DNA from: Candidatus Zhuqueibacterota bacterium
GTDB taxonomy: Bacteria > Zhuqueibacterota > Zhuqueibacteria > Thermofontimicrobiales > Sulfurfontimicrobiaceae
Reading direction: 5' to 3'
Assembly (NCBI GenBank): GCA_016927835.1
Contig: JAFGMA010000026.1
Location: 1 to 38,248, forward strand
Length of the DNA stretch: 38,248 nt
The notes beneath the pieces were generated by a model. That model saw nothing but the letters and a program-made list of their open reading frames with translations, did not search any database and was not told where the DNA came from. Below, piece by piece: positions 1 through 8,300 of the stretch; position 1 is the stretch's first letter; every line of letters starts with the position of its first letter. A program made the translations under genes and the position numbers.

Positions 1-62
1 CGACGAAGCAATCTACATATTTACAGATAGTTAAAAGATTGCTTCGCTTCGCTCGCAATGAC
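1..62. repeat. Interspersed palindromic repeat at the left window edge
   Basis: GAAGCAATC at 5-13 and its exact reverse complement GATTGCTTC at 37-45 form an inverted pair. The second arm continues into a GCTTCGCTCGCAATGAC-like tail ending near 62. The same family occurs at 38201-38240. Short repeats of this GAAGCAATC / CGCAATGAC type are widespread in bacterial intergenic DNA. No gene is visible from 1 to 271. Confidence 0.6.
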
Positions 63-271
63 AGCTTTTTATGAAATTCTTACCCGTGATTGGTATAACA
101 TGGATTATTTAACGCGAGAGGAACTGCGCGTCAATTAAAATAGGTTCTTTTCCTAAATGAACTTTAACTAATGCCCAATCGAAAATGGCTGATGTATATT
201 GAAAGCGGTGAGACTCAAAAGCTGTAACAGGGCTTCGTTCAGATCGAAGGATGAACCGGCGCCTGCGGATT

Positions 272-3200
272 TCATTTTACAAGCAACATCTTCTGCGTGG
301 CTTCAAAAGTTGGCGTATTCATCCTGAGGATATATATGCCATCAGCCACGCGCCTGCTGGCGTCATTCCGCCCGTCCCAGATCACCTGGTGCAGCCCTGC
401 AGGTTGTTGTGCTTCCAGCAGGATTCGTATGCGTTGACCCAGTGCATTATAAATGCACAGGGTTATCCGGCTGGGTTGGGGCAACGCAAACCGAATCACC
501 GTTTCCGGGTTAAATGGATTGGGGTAATTCCGATAGAGCCTGTAATCAACCGGCACGGCTGTTTCATCAAACGCGCTGAGGCTCCCGGAAAGATTCACGA
601 TGAATTCACTGAGCACCGAAAATCCGTTCCGCTGATACGTTTGCGGTGCATCCGGCTGAAATCGGATCTGAACCGGGTATTCGCAATCGGTCGATTTGCG
701 CCACAGCCGAAATTCATACGCGTCATTCGCCTGAAATCCATCCGCGATTTCGGTGAGAGGATTATCCCCCCAGACTGTCAGCGCTGCTGATGTCTGTTGC
801 CAGCGGATGGCGCCGCAGCACCTTCCGTCGGGGGAAATCACGGCAATCTCATCACCAGTTTCCAACGGATTGCCATCAGAATATCGGGGCTGACACTCTT
901 GAGGAAGCACAACGACAGCGTTTTCACCGGTTTTCGACGCAAATTTAAAATGCTGTGGTACCGGATTTCGCACATTGACGATTCCATTCGATTCCTCGGT
1001 GGTCTTGAACTGGCTGCCGAGTGGGTAGACCAAAGATGCCGCTGCAGTAAGATACACTTCATAGCCCTGTCCCGGCAGCATTTGCCCGATGGTGTTGATA
1101 TGATATTGCGGAATATATGTTTGACCGCTATTATTTTTAGCGATTTTCAATTTATCTTCAATCGTCGCCAGCGCCACTTCCGCAGCCAGCGGCGCATCCG
1201 GCAGGTAGCTGATCATGCCCCAGCCGGCAGCCAGATTGATCGCTGTACCCGGGGCTACTTCCTGTCCCATCACATTCAGCAGCCCGCTTTCATTAAAGTA
1301 AGCCTGATATCCCTCCTTATAATTGAGGCTCCCAATTGTATTGATGCCGTACTGCGGGATGTAGGTCAAGCCGCCGGCGTTTTTAACGATCCTGAGTTTA
1401 TTCACCACCGGTGCCATGATGGAAACGATATCCGCATCCAGGGGAATGACGTTGATCGAGAATATATTCCAGCCCTGTTCGAACTGCAAGGTGATCGTTT
1501 TCGAATCGGAAACATCGAATTTGCTAAGCACCAAAAATGCGCCCGTAACGTATAATCCGTCACCTTCGGAATAGGCAACCGCCACCGATGTCCATTCGCG
1601 CGCAGACGCCAGCCGGTAAACGCGATAATAAATGCGCTCGCTGTTTTTGAAACCGTCGATAGTGCCGGTCAGGTCATCATTTCCCCAAATCGTAATCGAG
1701 AGATTTTGCCCGGACTGCCATCGGGCATGTCCGCAACACAATCCGGCAGGTGTGAAGACGCCCACATAATCGCCATTTTGCAGGGGTACGCCTTCGATAT
1801 TCGGATTGGCACTCACTGGCAGGATCACGGTAGCGTTATTTCCGGTTTTGCTGGTAAAATTCCAGTGATCGGGCAATGTATTTTCATCAAGTGTTCCCGT
1901 ACCGGTCAAGGCGACATCAAGCGGATTATCATTCGGATCATTGGTTTTAAATCTCAGCGTGGTGCTTTTGCTGCCGACATCGGTGGGATTGAAACGCACC
2001 ACAACGGCTTTGGTTTCGCCCGGCTTGAGCATATAAAATTCGTTCCCGCTTTGAATGCTGAATTGCGAAACGGTTCCGCCTTCGAGCGTTGTTGAAATCA
2101 CATTCAAATTCGCTGTGCCGGTGTTGGAAACGGTGAATGTTTTTTCGGCAAAATTTCCCACCCGTACGCTGCCAAAGTTCAACGCGCCCGGGGTTACGCT
2201 GATATTGGGCTCAGGTCCGCTGGTTTTTTTGATAGTGAAAACGTTGGCGCTGCGGTCGTTTGCCAGCGGATTGTCGGCAGCGACAATTTTAATCAGGCAA
2301 TATTCGGAAATATTTTCGACGACCGGGGTGTACGCATATTCTCCGTCGTTGGGTGTCGGCTTGCCGGTTCCGTCGGGCAGCGCCCACCACGAGATGCCAT
2401 CGGTTGTCGAAATGGAAATGACAATATTACCGACGTATTTTTCAGAAGTCCACCGAATGAAATGGGATTGCCCCACCATCCAGGTTTCGCCCCCATTGGG
2501 TTGCGTGAGATTGAGAAGTCGCGGAACCTTGTTCGGTGCAGTAATCAGCACATTATCGAAGCACGCTGAACATTGATATGATGCCAGCGCAATTTTCCCG
2601 CTTTCGAATGTTGCATCCGGGGCAGACATGATTTCAAGCCCGTCCAGCAGCACTTTGATTGTCTCGCCCTGGCGGATGATCTGCAGCAGGTGGTAGGCAT
2701 TATTCATGAGCGTGGGTCCGTTGAAACTGGCTAACAGCACCGTTTGACCATTATGCGTACGATACAGCTTGTTCTCAGGCTCGAAACGGCATAGCTTTAA
2801 ATAATAGTAATTATTCGCATCCTGGTACCCGAACATCACGCCGATATTGGCGGACAATTTCTGGCTAATATCTTCGGTGGTTTTCACTTCCGCGGAAAAT
2901 TCAAAATTGCCGAAAATGAATCCGTCCAACAACGAAAATTCGAGTTCGCTGTAGCCGGATGCCCCAAGGCAGTAGGAAAAATCATTTTCATCCTGAACGA
3001 CCGACCAGTGGCTTGCTGTCAACGGCAACCAGCCATCGGGGACGCCATCTTCGAAGTCATCGAAAAAGTAAGTCGGGTTTTCGGATATCGCCACCAGTTT
3101 CGCTTCTGACCACCCGGAAACGATGCCGGTATGAATCTGGCAGCGTGCCCGTGCCCGTACTGATTTTTCGCCTGAACTCAGAAAATAATGGGTCGCTGTT

Positions 3201-4774
3201 GCAGCGCCCCAACTCGAAAACGTGCCATCACCCCAATCAAATTGATATTCAACCGGATGACCCAGATCGCTGAAGGCGCCGCCGCTCGTGAATGTTAGCA
3301 TTTTTCCGATGACACCGACTGCAGGTCCAAGCGGTGCTGTGGGGATGGTAACAATTTCGGTGACCACGAAATTATCCCCTAACAGCATTTCACCGAAAAA
3401 ATCAGCGTTGCTAAATGCAGGTCCGGCATAAAGCCAACCCACCTGGTGATCCCTCAGGTATTTGCCATTTTCGAACGTTTCATCATCGGAATCGTTGTAC
3501 CAGACGTCCCAGCCGAGAATATCGCCCACGGTTAATATTTTCAATGCATCGGGCAAGTCATCATAAATTGTGAAAGCCGCTTCGCAGGTCCAGTTGCCAT
3601 TGCTGCCGGCATGAACCGCCGTGATGAAATCATTCCCCTGATAAACGGCGCTGGCGGATGGCGTTGGGTAATTGAATAGGTTCCTGATGTTTTCGCCGGT
3701 TACGCGCCACTGTTGTGCGATATCATACCTGCCGACGTAACTGCCGCCGGAATGATCGCCGTCGGTGAAAAATTCAATTGACTCATCAAGGTAGGGATAA
3801 TACGGTTGCTGAGCCGGATTATTGTGGTCGAATGTACCACGAACATCATCGACCACCCGCACCGCAACATACAACCGATTGGTGACCGCGCTCCACAAGG
3901 CTTTCCACGTTACCAGGTTATCGCTCCAATCTGTCCAGGCGATGTTCCACAGATCCGGTTCGCCTCCGACTAACAGCGACTCTTCGTCCGCATAATTCCA
4001 GGTCCATTCATTTAAAACGCCATCAATAGTGGGCACTATCATTTGAGGCGGGATTTTATACGCCGTGTACTGCTTTGTGCCGGTTGATGCAAAGATGGCT
4101 GTGACGGATTTATCGCCATCCATTAAAATGGTTTCCGGATTGGCATTTCCGCCCAGGTCCCCGTCCCAGTGGTCGAAGGCGTAGCCGCTGTTGGCAGAAG
4201 CACTTAGCTTTACGGATTCGTTCGCTTTATAGGCGGTTTTATCCGGATTTTTGTTGACCGTCCCACTGCCAGCCGGAAGGATGCTGATTGTAAGCTTGAA
4301 TCCTTTCACGGCGATTTCTCCATCGCCGGTAGTCGCCAATTGACCTTTCAAACTGAACATGTTGAACGCGAGGGTGGTTTGATCACCGGCGCTTCCCACG
4401 ACATCAAATACGAGGTAAACCAGGGTTCCATTTCCGGTGAGGGGCGGCGATGCCACAAATTGACCGAACAAAAGGTGACCCGCTGTCGGGCTGTTTTGAT
4501 AGTACCCGCTGGTTCCCCAGATCTCGGTCAATGTTCCGGTCTGTACCGCCGCGGGATTGGCAATGACCGAACTATCCCAATTGATGTTGCCAGTATATGA
4601 CGTTACGCCTTTTCCTGCCAGGTTCTCGTCGACGATGATGGGGATGGTCACTTGTGTCTGTGTACTCGGGATTTCAATATCCGGGATATGAATATGCCAC
4701 GGTTGTGCATAAATAGATGTCGCCCATAACAGAAGTGTCCAAATCAAAGCTTGCTGCGTGTATTTTATTTTCAT
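272..4774 (-). CDS. Secreted multidomain T9SS cargo protein (InlB-type repeat, CBM9-like, PKD, LamG-like, ASPM/Hydin-type, sorting domain)
   Basis: This 1500-aa protein starts with a signal peptide (hydrophobic stretch ending near SIYAQP, residues 8-24) and is probably exported and then surface-attached or released. The modules in order are: a cohesin-like beta domain at about 25-160; a divergent InlB-type repeat (GYAFDHWDGD) at about 165-232; a CBM9-like domain starting VPTIDGVLNEW at about 244-470; a PKD-like domain (FDWGDGT) at about 480-565; a LamG/DUF1080-like beta-sandwich at about 570-740; an Ig-like domain (PNGGETW) at about 755-846; and an ASPM/SPD-2/Hydin-type domain at about 857-955. 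Two diverged repeats follow (about 965-1090 and 1272-1400, both with CCG..RWQ), with two shorter repeats containing TYIPQY..NTIG between them. A T9SS type A sorting domain (NYPNPFNPET) ends the protein. No catalytic domain is evident, so the role is probably carbohydrate or surface binding. AGGAAAGGA precedes the ATG. Confidence 0.85.
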   Translation of the reverse strand: MKIKYTQQALIWTLLLWATSIYAQPWHIHIPDIEIPSTQTQVTIPIIVDENLAGKGVTSYTGNINWDSSVIANPAAVQTGTLTEIWGTSGYYQNSPTAGHLLFGQFVASPPLTGNGTLVYLVFDVVGSAGDQTTLAFNMFSLKGQLATTGDGEIAVKGFKLTISILPAGSGTVNKNPDKTAYKANESVKLSASANSGYAFDHWDGDLGGNANPETILMDGDKSVTAIFASTGTKQYTAYKIPPQMIVPTIDGVLNEWTWNYADEESLLVGGEPDLWNIAWTDWSDNLVTWKALWSAVTNRLYVAVRVVDDVRGTFDHNNPAQQPYYPYLDESIEFFTDGDHSGGSYVGRYDIAQQWRVTGENIRNLFNYPTPSASAVYQGNDFITAVHAGSNGNWTCEAAFTIYDDLPDALKILTVGDILGWDVWYNDSDDETFENGKYLRDHQVGWLYAGPAFSNADFFGEMLLGDNFVVTEIVTIPTAPLGPAVGVIGKMLTFTSGGAFSDLGHPVEYQFDWGDGTFSSWGAATATHYFLSSGEKSVRARARCQIHTGIVSGWSEAKLVAISENPTYFFDDFEDGVPDGWLPLTASHWSVVQDENDFSYCLGASGYSELEFSLLDGFIFGNFEFSAEVKTTEDISQKLSANIGVMFGYQDANNYYYLKLCRFEPENKLYRTHNGQTVLLASFNGPTLMNNAYHLLQIIRQGETIKVLLDGLEIMSAPDATFESGKIALASYQCSACFDNVLITAPNKVPRLLNLTQPNGGETWMVGQSHFIRWTSEKYVGNIVISISTTDGISWWALPDGTGKPTPNDGEYAYTPVVENISEYCLIKIVAADNPLANDRSANVFTIKKTSGPEPNISVTPGALNFGSVRVGNFAEKTFTVSNTGTANLNVISTTLEGGTVSQFSIQSGNEFYMLKPGETKAVVVRFNPTDVGSKSTTLRFKTNDPNDNPLDVALTGTGTLDENTLPDHWNFTSKTGNNATVILPVSANPNIEGVPLQNGDYVGVFTPAGLCCGHARWQSGQNLSITIWGNDDLTGTIDGFKNSERIYYRVYRLASAREWTSVAVAYSEGDGLYVTGAFLVLSKFDVSDSKTITLQFEQGWNIFSINVIPLDADIVSIMAPVVNKLRIVKNAGGLTYIPQYGINTIGSLNYKEGYQAYFNESGLLNVMGQEVAPGTAINLAAGWGMISYLPDAPLAAEVALATIEDKLKIAKNNSGQTYIPQYHINTIGQMLPGQGYEVYLTAAASLVYPLGSQFKTTEESNGIVNVRNPVPQHFKFASKTGENAVVVLPQECQPRYSDGNPLETGDEIAVISPDGRCCGAIRWQQTSAALTVWGDNPLTEIADGFQANDAYEFRLWRKSTDCEYPVQIRFQPDAPQTYQRNGFSVLSEFIVNLSGSLSAFDETAVPVDYRLYRNYPNPFNPETVIRFALPQPSRITLCIYNALGQRIRILLEAQQPAGLHQVIWDGRNDASRRVADGIYILRMNTPTFEATQKMLLVK

Positions 4775-4982
4775 GGGTAATCCTTTCCTCTTACAGAAAA
4801 AGCAACTCTCGAAATAATTGACAAAGAAGTCGCCCGTGTTTTAATGCTCTGTTTACGGTACTGCTGCTGCCACTCGTATTGTTTCATCGAATTTAATGTT
4901 AAAATCATTCGGTCATACTGAAAAACCAGACTTTAATAAGTGACCAATCACAGGGGGTAACTGCAAAATGAAAATCAAATTA

Positions 4983-5294
4983 GACAGGATAACAGGATTA
5001 TCAAGATTCACAGGATTAAACGTGGATTATCCTGGTAGATTCGCGTAATCGTTACGAACTTTTATGAGTCTGTTGATCTAATGCTATTTTTCGAATCCCA
5101 ATCCTGTTAGAGATTGTACTTAGAGCCTATCCGAAAACCTATTTTAAGAATTCAATGGATTCCCGATTAACAGATATCGGGAATGATAAGGCGGGTATTC
5201 GGATCGGCTCTTAGACGGTTCAAGTGATACAAAAGTGATTAAATCAGCCGAGTCATTAATCATCCTGTAAATCCGGCATATCCCGTTATCCTGC
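4983..5294. repeat. Inverted pair of ACAGGATTA-type intergenic repeats
   Basis: On the plus strand, 4983-5020 reads GACAGGATAACAGGATTATC followed by another CACAGGATTAA unit. At 5256-5294 the complement-type words ATCATCCTGTAAATCC and GTTATCCTGCC appear. The unit (ACAGGATtA)n is a common bacterial intergenic repeat motif. The two blocks are in opposite orientation and bracket the element at 5120-5213. Confidence 0.5.
5120..5213. mobile_element. MITE-like element A with about 20-bp imperfect terminal inverted repeats
   Basis: The left end reads TTAGAGCCTATCCGAAAACC. The right end, read on the other strand, is TAAGAGCCGATCCGAATACC, so 17 of 20 positions match. An internal perfect 9-bp palindrome pairs ATTCCCGAT (5159-5167) with ATCGGGAAT (5176-5184). 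At 94 bp the element has no coding capacity. Its ends resemble those of the element at 32968-33121. Transposon origin is inferred from the end structure only. Confidence 0.5.
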
Positions 5295-5377
5295 CAAAAA
5301 GAATACTGATTAATTCCCCGAGATTGGATACCTTAATAAGTGTATTCAATCCCACATTCTCAATTCTCTATCCTTCG

Positions 5378-8300
5378 TTATTTAACCTTTATCATTTTTC
5401 GCACGCTATGAAATGTGGCTGCATTAATTTCATAAAAATAAACGCCGGTGGGCACTGAAACGGACCTGTCATCGGTTCCATCCCAGGTGAGTTGATATTT
5501 TCCGCCGGATTGTAGTTTATCGGCAAGCGTTTTCACCAATTCGCCCTTGATGTTATAAATTCGGATCCGCACTTGCGCCGGTTCGCGATTCGCCAATTCA
5601 TACTCGATGATCGTTTCCGGATTGAATGGATTGGGATAATTCTGATGCAGCGCGAAATCAGCCGGAATCTCGATATCCGGTTTCCCCACGGTGAAAACAG
5701 CGCTGGCAGAACGTGCCTGATCCGCATTGATGCGATAACTTTCCAGCGTAAGGTCACCCACATCGCCCATCTGTCCGGCAATATCGAAAACCAGTTCGAG
5801 ATACGTGCCCGGTTCTGTGATGGGTTGCACGCCATAACAGCCCAATCGCAAGTTGCCCGGTTGTTGAAAATTCACGGCAGTCTGGAAATGAGTGCTCAGA
5901 GCGGTGGTTCTCAACTCGACAAAATTCAGGATCGAAGGCTGGTAACTGAATGTAATATCACAAGCATAAATGGTTTCATTCGATCCCGCGCGGATGGGGA
6001 TGATCAGTTTTTCGCCGGGCATACCCCAGAGGTCGGTTAAATCGGAATATGCATTATTTGTACCAATCGATTTTGCCATCGCCGAAAACGGCGTCCAGTT
6101 GCCGTCAACATCGCCCAGCAGGATTGCCGTATAATCCTGGGCAATTTGCTCGGCAAACAGGGCGGAATAGGATCGCGATTCCGGTTCAAACAGCCAGTTA
6201 CCGACTTTCGACTCCGGATTCGGCGCCAATCCCACGGCATGCATGGCGATCATCGATGCGTCGTACATCAGGATGACACCACTTTGATCGACATCGGCGG
6301 CAATCCGTTGATGTTCGGGAGGATCGGGGATGAGCGCCACCGCAATTTGAGCCGTGAGTGAGGCATCGTACATCAAAATCGAGGATGCAGAAATGTCATC
6401 GGTTTTCGATGGCGTAATCGTATAGCTTGAATTGCCCTGGAGATTGGTGAATTGATAATAACCCGCAGCATCGGTCTGCTTCACCACGCTCGCGTCACCG
6501 CTCAATTGCATGTCAGCATTTTGGATGGCAGTGCTGTTGAAATAATAGGTGACATTGCCGGAAATCGAATGCTGCATCGGGCAATAGCCGATACCATCTA
6601 ACCCATTCTGATAATGCTGCTGGATTTCGACAGGCAGTAGCGCGCGTTCATAAACAGCGATTTCATCCAACGCTCCGTTATAATAATAGCCTGCGTGCAA
6701 ATGACCGATTTCGAGCGCGGCATTGGGCGAGGAGAAATTCCCGGTATAATCATGAATCATGCTATTTTCTTCAATGCCATCCACATAAATCAGGTTTTTA
6801 TCCTGGTCTTCATCCCGAACAGCCACAATGTGATGCCACACGCCATCGGTCAGCACCGTGGTACCTGCAATATAGTCGCCATTGCGATTCTCGTCCTTCA
6901 ACTGGAACAGCGCTACTCCTTGCGGTGAACCGGAACACCAGACGCCAATCCACCAGTGGAGGTTTGAGCCGCCGCCATCCCTGCCGATAATCACTTCATT
7001 TGTACTTCCGGTGCAGCCCGTTTCTTTTTTCATCCAGAATTCGATGCTGAAGCTGGCGGCTTTATCCCAGTTGAGCGAAGGGTGGGGGGGAACGTTTATT
7101 TCATTCCCGGTTCCACCGAATTGCTGTGCATTATTCACGATGCCGGCGATCGATGTCGGCGGTTTGGAAGTGCTGGCATCGAGCGTGCCGACAAAATCTT
7201 CATACGGCGGTCCGGCGGTTTCTTCGAGCATCCAGTAATGGGTTATCCCTTCGGGACACGGGAGCGGTTCGCCCACGCTGATTGTGAAATTCTGCGTGTC
7301 TGAGCCCAGGGAATTGCTGGCTTCAACCGTCACATCGACATCTCCCCCGGTTGAAGGCGTCCATTCAATCAGCCCGGTTCCGGCGTTAATCGTCATCCCG
7401 GCGGGATATGTGAGCAACGCATACGTCGGCGCAGGGAATCCGATAGCGGAGACGTCGTAGGTGTAAAGGTCACCAGCGAATCCATCTTCCACCGGCGATG
7501 AAACGATCTGCGGCGCGATTTTTTCGCAATAGCCCTTGCCCATGCCCCCCGCATAATAATGGGTCATAATTTCCTGATCGGATAACGCCCGGTCATAGAG
7601 GGCAATTTCATCCAAAATACCATGATAGCGATAATGCCCGCCAAGATTCAGGTAACCGATATTCAGCGATACATTCGCGCTGAAATCCTGGCTATAATCA
7701 TATAATAATGAATCTATTTTCACACCGTCGACATAAATCCGGTTTTTATCGAGATTGCCATCCCGGACAGCGACGACAAGATGCCAGGCACCATCGTTGA
7801 GTGCGCTTCCGCCACCGATGGCATCACCAGCACCCGATTTATCCCGCAGTTGGAATAAAACGGTGCCGTCGTCTTTGCACCCGATCCACCAGTGCAGATT
7901 GGTTGTGGCATCATCCCTGCCGATGATGACCCGGTTTCCCTGGGTACTTTCGCTGGTTTTCATCCAGTATTCAACGGAAAAGCTCTGGTTGCTGCCCCAA
8001 TCATACGTGCCATCGTCAGCGACATTCACTTCATCGGCTGCGCCATCGAAATGCTGCGCGCCGCTGACGATGCCCGCTACCGGAGACGGACAATTGGTGC
8101 AGATCGCATCATTCGATCCGTAAAAATCTTCAAACGGCGATCCTGTATCATCCAGTTTCCAGTAATGGGACATTGCCGATGGGCAGGCGGGTTCGACAAC
8201 GTGAATCGTAAACGCCTGGGTGTCGCTCCCCTGAGAATTGCTGGCTTCGATGGTTATATCGATATCGCCGGCAATCGCTGGTACCCATTCGATAAGCCCG

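Larger units (their letters stand above)
4775..5377. other. Intergenic region filled with nested repeats, no gene
   Basis: This 600-bp gap between two minus-strand secreted-protein genes contains no convincing reading frame. It holds an outer pair of ACAGGAT-type repeats (4983-5020 and, in opposite orientation, 5256-5294) and a MITE-like palindromic element (5120-5213) between them. The promoter of the 272-4774 gene must lie on the right-to-left strand near 4780-4900, but I could not pick a convincing one. Confidence 0.6.

Noticed and set aside
251-2576. Plus-strand frames opposite the 272-4774 gene
   Set aside because: They are antisense shadows with no ribosome binding sites or motifs; the minus-strand protein has clear domains throughout.
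5378-6600. Cellulosome (cohesin and dockerin in one region)
   Set aside because: The cohesin-like and dockerin-like stretches sit in the same T9SS cargo protein with a sorting domain and without calcium-loop repeats I could verify. No scaffoldin is present.
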